A stretch of 64,000 nt of DNA, from positions 20,821,991 to 20,885,990 of the forward strand of contig NC_044929.1 in the NCBI RefSeq assembly GCF_003576645.1, in the 5' to 3' direction. The DNA is from Ipomoea triloba (taxonomy: Eukaryota > Streptophyta > Magnoliopsida > Solanales > Convolvulaceae). The notes beneath the pieces are model-generated. The model did not search any database. It was not told where the DNA came from and was given only the letters and a program-made list of their open reading frames with translations. Made by a program: the position numbers and the translations under genes. The first letter of the stretch is position 1. Every line of letters begins with the position of its first letter. Positions 13,913-24,200 of this stretch are shown piece after piece.

Positions 13913-14712
13913 TTTTAGGAGTTTTTTTTGCCCCACACCCATGAAATGTCATTCTGAATAAATAGAGAATTTAGACTTTATGTTCTCTTCTTATATATAT
14001 TTTTTCACCTCCATAATTTCCAAAACTGTTGTTTAATTGATGAGAAGATGTTTGATGTTTCCATCTTAGTCTGCAGAATTTTGCTTCGATATTTAGGTTA
14101 CAATGTATTGACTATTTATACAAGTTCTATATCATACTATTAAGTATTTATACAAGTTATATATTTATACCAATTGTTCCTTCCGTTGAGCATATAATAA
14201 TATAATATATAAATATAAATATGCAATCTAACTATCAACTTAGGTTTTTAGTTGAGATAGAACACATGTTTCAATTTGATATTAGAGTCAAGCTCATGCA
14301 TGAGGTGGCTTGTCAGCTTAGGCTGTTACAAAAAATCTTGTGCAAGATTAAACTAATTTAGTTAATTTTTACTTGCATCCCGAACCATATCAGATTATAA
14401 AAGATTTTCATTCCTACTCTAAAAGGAGTGGGAAAGCTTATGCAAATCCCATATTCCCATCACCATCCCAAATCAACTGCATTATTTATTCCCTTTTTGT
14501 AGCCATAATTGTCAATTGTCAATTTTCAATAGAATAATAATTGAAAGGTTTCTGCTGTTTAGGTCGTTGGAGGTAGGATGCTATTTTGTCTGGTCTCTCT
14601 CCCTCTAGTGATTCCTTTCCTTTTCTTGCTTTAATTTGTTGCCTTTGCACCATACTACTTTTGTTGGATAGGTTGATTCATTACTTGATTACACAATTTT
14701 TTTGAATACTAC
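13913..14712. other. 3' flank of the inositol kinase gene, no further gene
   Basis: The first bases should be the MIK 3' UTR. The rest is AT-rich. The stretch 14694-14712 (a T-run then GAATACTAC) is the tail of a minus-strand SINE that continues after the LTR element at 17836. The last five bases, ACTAC (14708-14712), are the retroelement target-site duplication. Confidence 0.5.
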
Positions 14713-15300
14713 TGATGGGTAAATATGCACATGTACTAGTCGGTCCGTAAATCACCTGTCCGTCGGTCACCCAACCTGTCCGTCAACGGTCACCCAACGG
14801 TCCGTCGACGGTCGCCCGGTCCGTCGGCCGCATGATCGGAAGCAACACACCTTGTGGATTGGAGGCTCACGAGCGCAACAGTTGCTTGATGTGACGACCG
14901 ACAACTTTTCGGGAACAGGGGATCCGTGTTTTCATCACCTCGAGCAACTCAACCACTTCGAGCAAACCGATGCGCATTTTGCGGAGTGACAGCCCATATG
15001 CCCTCCACTTGCATATCAGACACCATGTGCATAGTGAATCCACTTTGTATAAATAGGGGTCATTCCCCTCACTGAAAAGGAGAACTCATTAGTACTACAC
15101 TAATACACTTGCGATTTGCCGATTGTCTTTCTCCTGCTTACTCTTTATCACTGTTCGTCACCCGTAGAGCGATATAGCTTCGAACCGCTCAGTCGTTGAC
15201 CGGTAGACCGACCGTCTGACCGGCCGAACGACATTCCTCACCACCCATAACACACGTATCCGTAGCGTAATCGTAGACCCCGTTTACATTTACGCTATCA
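14713..15300 (+). repeat. Left LTR (588 bp)
   Basis: It begins TGATGGGTAAATATGC and ends TTTACGCTATCA. It carries CGGTC/GTCCGTC-rich subrepeats and, near 15048, a TATAAATAGG promoter-like box about 35 bp ahead of a plausible transcription start. Confidence 0.85.
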
Positions 15301-15320
15301 TTGGCGCCGTCCGTGGGGAC
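15301..15320 (+). promoter_or_regulatory. tRNA primer-binding site of the retroelement
   Basis: TTGGCGCCGTCCGTGGGGAC immediately follows the left LTR. TGGCGCC at this place is the usual start of plant LTR-element primer sites. I did not determine which tRNA it matches. Confidence 0.75.
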
Positions 15321-15383
15321 TGAACGAGTCACTCTGTTCTATCCCGTTATCTTTTCTTTCTTCACACTATTATCCATCTTGAA

Positions 15384-16349
15384 ATGACGAACAGCAGGAG
15401 AAATCGTAGCCGAAGTCACATGCGAAAGAGAAATTCAACCCGTCGGATGACTAAAGCATTTCTAGAGGACGATCTACGTCAACAATTAGATCGGTCAAGG
15501 AACTTGAACAACGAGCTCACGTCCAATCCGTCAAGAAAAAACATACAACCAACCCAACCGCTTGGTTCGAGCGAAGGCCTACATGCTGGACAAACAAACT
15601 TTCAAATGACAATTACATGTGCCATGTTGCTACCAGTAGGCCAAATGTTGACCTCAACACCAGGAATATTGGGAGGGAATCAAATACAGTTGACCTCAAC
15701 ACCAGGAATATTGGGAGGGAATCAAATACAAGGAGCACCGCAACCAGGAATATTGGGAGGGAATCAAATACAAGGAGCACCGCAACATGGGTCCACACCG
15801 GGGAATCAAATACAAGGAGCACCGCAACATGGGTCCACACCGATATGCCAACTACAAGGAGCACCGCAACATGGGTCCACACCGATATGCCAACCAGGGC
15901 TGGCACCGCAACATGGGTCCACACCGATATGCCAACCAGGGCTGGGAACTCTTGGGTACTATGTTACGACACCCACCCCCCGAATGATGACGAACCCTCA
16001 AAGTCCTATCGCTCAACAACAAATGCCTCAACTTTTCCATGTACAACAGTCGCATCCACAACCTCAAGGGAGCAACCAAGAGGAAGTTCGATTAGCGAAT
16101 CGTACGCAAAGACTAGATCGAGAAGAACATAAAAAGCATCGACAGGATGACGTCATACAACGCAGAAGTGTTTTCGATCGAATTCGAAAGAGTGCTAAAT
16201 TCCGATTGGGGGTTCGAGGTAACCATGATCGACAAACATCACGAATGATTACAACGAAGCGGCTCAAAGAACGCACTACAAGCGGAACGAAAGGCTCAGC
16301 TGGTCGGGTGGACTACCAAGATGCATGGAAGAGTGGGTCAGCTGTCTGA
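15384..16349 (+). pseudogene. gag-like remnant frame with internal tandem repeats
   Basis: The 321-codon open frame has an Arg-rich start, a Gln/Pro/Gly-rich middle of repeated ILGGNQIQGAPQ- and HGSTPICQ-type units, and a basic tail. Position just after the primer site suggests descent from gag, but no zinc knuckle or capsid motif is visible. The middle repeats come from a ~40-bp DNA array (about 15646-15950) and are open in several frames, so protein function is doubtful. Confidence 0.45.
15646..15950 (+). repeat. Tandem array 1 in the retroelement (~40-bp units)
   Basis: Overlapping units contain AGGAATATTGGGAGGGAATC, then ACAAGGAGCACCGCAAC, then CATGGGTCCACACCG, recurring about seven times with part-units swapped. 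Confidence 0.85.
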
Positions 16350-16378
16350 CCATGGGATCCTACAAGTCTTAGACTTCT

Positions 16379-16608
16379 TCGTTTGGAGTTTTTTTCGACC
16401 TGCACGAATTTTCGTTTGGGGTTGTGTTCGACCTGCACGAATTTTCGTTTGGGGTTTTATTCGACCTGCACGGATCTCCGTTTGGGGTTTTGTTCGACCT
16501 GCACGGATCTCCGTTTGGGGTTTTGTTTGACCTGCACGAATCTTCGTTTGGGGTTTTGTTCAACCTGCACGAATCTTCGTTTGGGGTTTTGTTCGACATG
16601 CACGAGTA
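16379..16608 (+). repeat. Tandem array 2 in the retroelement (33-bp units, ~7 copies)
   Basis: The unit TTCGTTTGGGGTTTTGTTCG plus ACCTGCACGAATC repeats with a 33-bp period. A multiple of three keeps several frames open without implying a protein. Confidence 0.88.
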
Positions 16609-16839
16609 AATATAACCATCAGAGCAGCCAAGTTGTGCAAGTTTGTTAGCAGCGAGAGTTGGATGGAAGAATATACTACTTGAGAAATTGCAAGAAAGCA
16701 TAGAGAAGCTTGAATAGATAAGAGAATGTACTACTTGAAAAACTGCAAGAAAGCATAGAGAAGCTTGAATATTATCTTATGTCAAGGAATTTGCAAGATG
16801 GTTGATTAGTCGACCAACACCTTGGGAGTCAAGCAACCT

Positions 16840-17128
16840 ACACCAGCCAACCAAGCACAACCTGCACCGACGAGCGAAACACTTGCGGATGCCGATCAAC
16901 TTGCACCAGCCAACCAAGCACAACCCGCACCGATGAGCGAAACACTTGTGGATGCCGATCAACCTGTACCAGCCAACCAAGCACAACATGCACCGACGAG
17001 CGAAGCACTTGTGGATGCCGATCAACCTGCACCAGCCAACCAAGCACAACCTGCACCGACGAGCGAAGCACTTATGGATGCTGATCAACCTGCACCGACG
17101 AGTGAAGCATTTGTGGAAGCCAATCAAC
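16840..17128 (+). repeat. Tandem array 3 in the retroelement (63-bp units, ~4.5 copies)
   Basis: The unit begins CCAGCCAACCAAGCACAACC and includes GACGAGCGAAGCACTTGTGG. In one frame it encodes a 21-residue repeat (PANQAQPAPTSEALVDADQ...). The last copy is shortened. Confidence 0.88.
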
Positions 17129-17708
17129 CTACACCTGTTTACTAAGCACTTCGTGTGACGGGCGATTCGACCACNGTGAAGTGAAGATGGTAGGAGGATA
17201 TTTATACAAAAAATTTGGGTTTTTTGAGAAAGTGGGTTGATCCAAAAAGGCTAATGGGTCATGTAAGAAGCAAAGTAGCTTGGAAAACTACTAGTGGGAG
17301 CATTGTTCCTGGCAAGTCCGAAGTGTCAAACTGGAAGAAATATACACACAGGTGCTCGGATCATAAAAATCACTCAGCTGACCGGTAACAATCACTCCAT
17401 TTGGTCTGGTGCTGGTCAAGTCAACCACTCGGTGATTCGTATGTGCTACCTTCCTCATCCCCAGCCGTGGAGAACTTGATTGGTCCGTCAACGACCAAGG
17501 TATCACCAAGGGAAGACCCATCTCCAAACCATGGAAAAGATGTGAACAAAATCCGCTAAATGATCCATTGCTCGACGATCGGAAACAACCAGGACGAACC
17601 CGTCTTTAATGATTAAATCACGGACTATCAAGGCATTCAAACCGGGGAGGCTTTGCTCGCAAGTAAATCACGCCCTTCATGAAGTGGGGGACTTGTGATG
17701 GGTACTTG

Positions 17709-17835
17709 TGATGGGTAAATATGCACATGTACTAGTCGGTCCGTAAATCACCTGTCCGTCGGCCGCATGATCGGAAGCAACACAACACACGTGTCCGTAG
17801 CGTAATCGTAGACCCCGTTTACATTTACGCTATCA
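17709..17835 (+). repeat. Right LTR, internally deleted (127 bp)
   Basis: It matches both ends of the left LTR but lacks about 460 bp. Missing pieces are bounded by short repeats in the left LTR: GTCCGTCGG for one deletion and AACACA for the other. TGATGGGTA is also partly duplicated just upstream (17696). Confidence 0.85.
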
Positions 17836-17972
17836 ACTACTAACTCTATTAGAATGCAGTATCTGTTCATAACTACTTTCTCAATCAGTATTGACTCCAC
17901 TGAGGCTCGAACCCACCACCTCCCGTATAAAGGGAAGGGTTTGATGCCACTGGACCACAAGGTGCTTTGCTT
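17836..17972 (-). mobile_element. tRNA-derived SINE (family 1), split by the LTR element
   Basis: On the minus strand the head reads GCACCTTGTGGTCCAGTGG (A box TGGTCCAGTGG), followed by the B box GGTTCGAGCCTC. The body continues to the ACTAC junction, and the A-rich tail resumes on the far side of the retroelement at 14712-14694. The retroelement therefore inserted into the SINE tail. A copied version sits at 19432-19568. Confidence 0.7.
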
Positions 17973-18014
17973 TTTGAATCTTTCTAATTTTTCTTCTTAG
18001 TGGTGTTTAGATAA

Positions 18015-18030
18015 TACTCCCTCCGTCCCT
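18015..18030 (+). repeat. Stowaway-type terminus TACTCCCTCCGTCCCT
   Basis: CTCCCTCCGTCCC preceded by TA is the classic Stowaway (Tc1/mariner) MITE end. No matching right end was found, so this is a truncated copy. It also appears at 19611-19626 in the second duplicate. Confidence 0.55.
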
Positions 18031-18771
18031 AAATGGGTGTCTCATTTACTTTTTGCACGCTTTTTAAAAAATTAAAGTAAAGGTAATGTGTTTTCCAATA
18101 ATATCCTTCACTTTTTAACTTTTAGAAATAAAAGCAATAAAGAATGCAAAAGTCATAAGGGTAAATTGGAAAAAGTAGAATGATGGTGATAGTTCAATTT
18201 TGGAAAGAAGACAACATTCACATCTTATATTATTTCTAATTCAACCATCAAAGACTTATTAGGACAAGTCTACAAAATTTGTCTTAGATTCTATACATAA
18301 ACAAAGAAAACAAGTTCGTTATTGAACATAAAGATAAAAGAATTAACAAAATATCAGATAGATTTTTAAAAAAAATAATATAATAAATTAGAGTTTAAGA
18401 AATGATTAACTATAATGTTTATAGTTGGGCAATTAGGAGATGGTTGAAATGAAAACAAACAACTTATTTGCCATCAAACAGTGTCCACGTATCAAAAATA
18501 TATGCTCAACTCGCCATTGTTTTTTGAGTACTACTGACTCTGTTAAAATGTAATATCTGTTCATAACTACTTTCTCAACCTACTGAAGCACAACGTTCAA
18601 CTCACCATTGTTAATCTTACAAAAAATCCTTTAAAGGTCGTTTGACTCACGAAATGACAAATTATTTTATGGAATATTAGATTGCTGTGAATATTATATT
18701 ATTGTGTTTGGAACTTATTTGAGTAAAGAATTTTTATTTATGTTCAATGATTATTTTACTTTAATTTCATN

Positions 18772-20366
18772 GTGAAGTGAAGATGGTAGGAGGATATTTA
18801 TACAAAAAATTTGGGTTTTTTGAGAAAGTGGGTTGATCCAAAAAGGCTAATGGGTCATGTAAGAAGCAAAGTAGCTTGGAAAACTACTAGTGGGAGCATT
18901 GTTCCTGGCAAGTCCGAAGTGTCAAACTGGAAGAAATATACACACAGGTGCTCGGATCATAAAAATCACTCAGCTGACCGGTAACAATCACTCCATTTGG
19001 TCTGGTGCTGGTCAAGTCAACCACTCGGTGATTCGTATGTGCTACCTTCCTCATCCCCAGCCGTGGAGAACTTGATTGGTCCGTCAACGACCAAGGTATC
19101 ACCAAGGGAAGACCCATCTCCAAACCATGGAAAAGATGTGAACAAAATCCGCTAAATGATCCATTGCTCGACGATCGGAAACAACCAGGACGAACCCGTC
19201 TTTAATGATTAAATCACGGACTATCAAGGCATTCAAACCGGGGAGGCTTTGCTCGCAAGTAAATCACGCCCTTCATGAAGTGGGGGACTTGTGATGGGTA
19301 CTTGTGATGGGTAAATATGCACATGTACTAGTCGGTCCGTAAATCACCTGTCCGTCGGCCGCATGATCGGAAGCAACACAACACACGTGTCCGTAGCGTA
19401 ATCGTAGACCCCGTTTACATTTACGCTATCAACTACTAACTCTATTAGAATGCAGTATCTGTTCATAACTACTTTCTCAATCAGTATTGACTCCACTGAG
19501 GCTCGAACCCACCACCTCCCGTATAAAGGGAAGGGTTTGATGCCACTGGACCACAAGGTGCTTTGCTTTTTGAATCTTTCTAATTTTTCTTCTTAGTGGT
19601 GTTTAGATAATACTCCCTCCGTCCCTAAATGGGTGTCTCATTTACTTTTTGCACGCTTTTTAAAAAATTAAAGTAAAGGTAATGTGTTTTCCAATAATAT
19701 CCTTCACTTTTTAACTTTTAGAAATAAAAGCAATAAAGAATGCAAAAGTCATAAGGGTAAATTGGAAAAAGTAGAATGATGGTGATAGTTCAATTTTGGA
19801 AAGAAGACAACATTCACATCTTATATTATTTCTAATTCAACCATCAAAGACTTATTAGGACAAGTCTACAAAATTTGTCTTAGATTCTATACATAAACAA
19901 AGAAAACAAGTTCGTTATTGAACATAAAGATAAAAGAATTAACAAAATATCAGATAGATTTTTAAAAAAAATAATATAATAAATTAGAGTTTAAGAAATG
20001 ATTAACTATAATGTTTATAGTTGGGCAATTAGGAGATGGTTGAAATGAAAACAAACAACTTATTTGCCATCAAACAGTGTCCACGTATCAAAAATATATG
20101 CTCAACTCGCCATTGTTTTTTGAGTACTACTGACTCTGTTAAAATGTAATATCTGTTCATAACTACTTTCTCAACCTACTGAAGCACAACGTTCAACTCA
20201 CCATTGTTAATCTTACAAAAAATCCTTTAAAGGTCGTTTGACTCACGAAATGACAAATTATTTTATGGAATATTAGATTGCTGTGAATATTATATTATTG
20301 TGTTTGGAACTTATTTGAGTAAAGAATTTTTATTTATGTTCAATGATTATTTTACTTTAATTTCAT
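18772..20366 (+). repeat. Copy 2 of the 1,595-bp tandem duplication
   Basis: It repeats 17176-18770 and then runs on without a gap into unique sequence leading to the SMR gene, so this copy is the one properly joined to the right flank. Confidence 0.9.
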
Positions 20367-20490
20367 CTGGAACTTATTTGAGTAAAGAATTTTTATTTAT
20401 GTTCAATGATTATTTTACTTTAATTTCATCATTTTATTTAATATAGTGGATTATTTTACTTTAATTTCATCATTTTATTTAATACAGTGG
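20304..20490 (+). repeat. Short tandem repeats of ~62 and ~41 bp
   Basis: TGGAACTTATTTGAGTAAAG and its following bases occur twice in succession (about 20306 and 20369). A shorter unit ending TTTCATCATTTTATTTAATA is then repeated. Unlike the 1.6-kb duplication, these copies carry small differences and look genuine. Confidence 0.75.
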
Positions 20491-20524
20491 ACCTAACGAG
20501 GTTGCCTTCACTGAGGTTGGAACT

Positions 20525-20660
20525 TATTCTGTTCATAGCTACTTTCTCAACCTAACGAAGTTGCCTTCACTGAGACTCGAACCCTCGAACTCACTCTCAT
20601 CATCCATGTGGAAGTGTTAACTGGGACACCAGGTGTCACTAGACCACAAGATTTTGGCCA
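20525..20660 (-). mobile_element. SINE copy (family 1), diverged
   Basis: On the minus strand the order is head (TTGTGGTCTAGTGACACC...), a GGGTTCGAGTCTCAGTGAAG B-box region, then the AGTAGCTATGAACAG tail module shared with other family-1 copies. It is more diverged than the copy at 17836. Confidence 0.5.
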
Positions 20661-20769
20661 AAAACTTTATTATTATTATTTTTTGATATTTCAAAAGACT
20701 TTATTTGAGTACCTTTGTCCATATTTAAAAAGAATATGGACGTTAGCATTTAAAAAGAATTTGTTTTCC

Positions 20770-21249
20770 CCACTCACCGTTACCGCCCGCCCACGTCGCC
20801 TTACGCCTCATTCAGATTCTCGAATCCAATCAAATTCCAATAATTTCACTTTAACCGCCGTCCGCCACCGCCTTTCTCCTCCATCCACCGCCGCGAATTC
20901 CTCTTGAGATTCCCCATTTCCCCGCTTCCTGATTCTCTTCCTTTCTCTCTCCTCCAATTCCTTCTGCTCCCACGAAACCCTGATATCCCCTTTCCCCCAA
21001 TCAGGGTTTCTCTACATCCTCATTTCCCCTCAGATTTCCAGAAAAATTTTGGCCTTCTCATCCTTTTTATCCAATGCTCAACCCTAGGTCTTCTGATAAG
21101 TCAAATTCAGTCTTCCATCTTTGTTTTAATGGATTTAAATTAGGGCTCTGTATTGTAAATAGCTGGTAATAGATTATTGAGCTCGGTTGTTGTATCTTAT
21201 GCAGAATAGCTGATTTATATAGGGTTTGTGCATTGGAAATAATTAGGAA
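20770..21249 (+). promoter_or_regulatory. Promoter/5' UTR region of the SMR gene
   Basis: A C/T-rich leader (about 20770-21060) gives way to ordinary sequence before the ATG at 21250. Such pyrimidine-rich leaders are common in plant housekeeping genes. No TATA box stands out. Confidence 0.4.
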
Positions 21250-24200
21250 ATGAAGCAACAGAATAAGAAGAAGAGGAGGAAATCGAAAGCTTCGAAAAAC
21301 GATGGAGTTTGCAATTCTGAGGCAGCTGCTCCATGTAATGATGAGGATGTTTTGAGGAGAATATTGGAGCCTTTCCCTTGTGTTTCTGTTGAAGAAGCAG
21401 CCTCGGCTTACAAGGAAGCTAATGGGGACCTGAACAAGGCTGCGGAGATTCTTGGAAGGTTGGTGGAGAGCCGGGAGGATAGGAGCACCACCTCCTCAGT
21501 TTCGAGCTGGAATGCAGGTTCTAGCTCGTGTATGAGTACGCCTGAGGAGGTGTTTGGAGAGGATCATAAGGCTCAGTGTGCGGTTAGGCAGAAGAGTAAG
21601 ATGAAGAAGGTTGTGGCTTCTGCTGGGACGGTGTCGACTGTGTTGGGGAAGGACTATGTGAGCTCGACGCCAAAGAAGAATTCTTCGAGATTGAAGGGAT
21701 TTAATGTTGAAAGTTACAGCAGCAAGGAAGATATGGAACAGTTCCTGTGCTCAATGCTGGGAGAGGAGTCCCAGCTGAGCTTCTCTGTGGTTAGAGACGT
21801 GCTCTGTAAGTTCTTTATTCTGTCCTTTTCGTTGATGTTGAACAGGGAAAAAGTTGGAAGCTTGTACTGAATTGAGACTGGATAAATTGATTTATCTTAT
21901 TATTTGGTTGTGATGGTGTTTTAGGCCAAAAAAAAAAAAAACACCCCTTTATTGTATTCACTCCTAAGAATTTAGATTGGGATTTAAGTTTATGGATTTT
22001 ATTATTTTTATTTTACAGGTCAGTGTGGATATGATGCTGATAAGGTACTGATATCTGTTAGAGCTTTCCTGTCGTTAATTTGTTACTATCCTTTCTGTCT
22101 CAAGTATTCTAATAAAGATATATGGAATAAGGGTCAAATAGGCCACCGAACTACACATGAAACTGCAATTAGGCCATTGAACTTAAAAACAATGCAATTG
22201 GGTCCCTGAACTACACAAATCCATGCAAATTAACCCAAAGTGACTTGTTTGACTTGATCTTCCGGTTACCAACTTTAAAAATAATAGTTTAAAATAATTT
22301 TAAATAAAATAATTAATTAAAATTAAATTTAAAATTTAAAATGAAAAAAAAAAAGGACCCAATTGACTTGTTCCTGTTTTTTTTAATTTTAATTTTAATT
22401 AATTAATTTATTTAAAATTATTTTAAAATATTATTTTTAAAGTTGGTAACCGGAAAATCAAGTCAACAAGTCACTTTGGGTTAATTTGCATTAATTTGTG
22501 TAGTTCAGGGACCCAATTGCATTGTTTTTAAGTTCGATGGCCTAATTGCAGTTTCGTGTGTAGTTCGGTGGCCTATTTGACCCTTATTCCAAGATATATT
22601 AAAGTGATGAAGTGTTTATTCCTAAATTTCAAAATCTTTTTTCCCCTTTTTTCCATTCTCCCCAAATTGGTGAATGATACTTACATGACTTTCCAGGCTC
22701 TAAACATTTTGCTTGAATTATCAGCGTCCTCAGTTGAACAGACAAACACCGGAGAAGAGGCTTTTTTTGTTTCCTGAATGAAATGACAATGTAAGTTAAT
22801 CTCATTTTTCAAGGCTACTTTTGTGTTTAGCGCTCTTGTTTTACTGCTCTAGTAAGTGATCCTTCCGGAAATCTTTTCTGCAATTTTTCTGTATTGTGTA
22901 TTTACATATTGTTAATATGCTTTGGGGGAGTGTTGCTTATCAAACACATACAACACACAAAAGATCCTGTGCTTTATCTTTTTATTTGATCTCACATGTT
23001 ATATAATTAATCATCTGATGCTATTTGTGCAGTTCACTGACAGAATCTCTGATTCTTCTTCCTCGTCGGGAAGTGATTTTCAAGAAAATATGTTGTATGC
23101 AGGGAACCCATGCAGGTAACCAATATTGTTATCTCTTTTTATTACGTTCATAGCAACTTGTGATGCCCTACACCTATATGTGATATGAAATTGTGTAGGC
23201 TACTAGGGCAGTATTGAGAAGAAAGGTGATTAAAACACAACATATAAGACAAATTGTTTATGTTTGAAGCAAAAAAAAATGCCATAGATATCAGTAAAAT
23301 TGAAATGTGCTAAACGATGTTTGCTTTCATGTTTCTTATCTGCAACTGTACTATTTCTCTTCTCCACTTGCGTGGTAAATTTCGATTGCATATCCTTATT
23401 GTTGCCTTCATTTCAGAGACAAGCCTTAAGCCAGTAGCAGTAAAAAGATCTATTAGTTACTGCATAACTAATGTTCTAGTATGGTTAGATAAGAAATTAA
23501 GATCTTGCTAGCGGTTCCAATTTGAAACCAATGATCGAAGAATTCTCACTTTTATTCCAGGAATCAGTTGAACTTTCTGGATGGCGTTGAGCACTCTTTG
23601 CCCAGACAAGGAAATTCAGTCACAACTCTCGAAGGAAGTGCTAAAATCCTTGTTTAATATGCCCACTCCTAAGAGCGCGGAACATGAACCAGGTACTCTA
23701 AACTGGAGGAATGTGGTGACAAAAATGACGTCCTTGGGACTGAAATCTGAGCCTTCCTCTGCCAACAGCATTGCAGATCCTCATAACTATGGTATTTAGC
23801 TCCTCAACAGTATATTTGATTCTATTGGCTTCAATTTCCAAATATGTGGGGTTTTCTTTGGTGTTTGGTAACTTATAATTGTTTTGAGGGCTTTGATGGA
23901 GCTAATGAAGGGCTGAAACCCTGAGGCCAACACCTGTGGGGTAATAGATTTAACGACTATTTGCAACATACTTCTTCCAAATTGTAGCTAAAGGAGATGA
24001 CTACCAGGTCTTCAGAGAAGCTTCAACATGTCACTGGGAATCAATGAAATCGTACTACCAAAAGGTACTGCTATATAAGATTTACTCTTAGATTACCCAT
24101 TTTATTCACAAGAAGCTTGATAGGCTCAATTCTTTTGCAGGCTGCTTCAGCTTTTGCCAATGGTGAACGGCAATATGCTGGTTATCTTGCTGATATGTTG

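Larger units (their letters stand above)
14713..17835 (+). mobile_element. Non-autonomous LTR retroelement with 5-bp duplication ACTAC
   Basis: The left LTR is 14713-15300 (588 bp, TG...CA) and the right LTR is 17709-17835 (127 bp). ACTAC is duplicated at 14708-14712 and 17836-17840. A primer-binding site (TTGGCGCCGTCCGTGGGGAC) begins at 15301 and a purine tract (GAAGTGGGGGACTT) lies at 17681-17694. There is no protease, reverse transcriptase, RNase H or integrase. The interior holds one degraded gag-like frame and three tandem arrays, and is interrupted by one unknown base (17175). The GGCGCC-type primer site suggests a Ty3/gypsy relative. Mobilisation would have required proteins from another element. 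Confidence 0.88.
17176..18770 (+). repeat. Copy 1 of a perfect 1,595-bp tandem duplication
   Basis: This segment recurs at 18772-20366 with no difference that I noticed. An N stands immediately before each copy (17175 and 18771). It contains the end of the LTR element, the right LTR, the flanking SINE and AT-rich DNA. Identity including unique flank, with Ns at both junctions, points to an unmerged contig overlap rather than biology. Confidence 0.9.

Noticed and set aside
15613..17158. Many repetitive frames over the retroelement arrays, both strands
   Set aside because: Periods of 33 and 63 bp keep all frames open. Only the plus-strand 15384 frame is in a position suitable for gag.
17291..19556. 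Pairs of identical short frames on the minus and plus strands
   Set aside because: They fall in the duplicated retroelement/SINE segment and are not genes. Their identity only documents the duplication.
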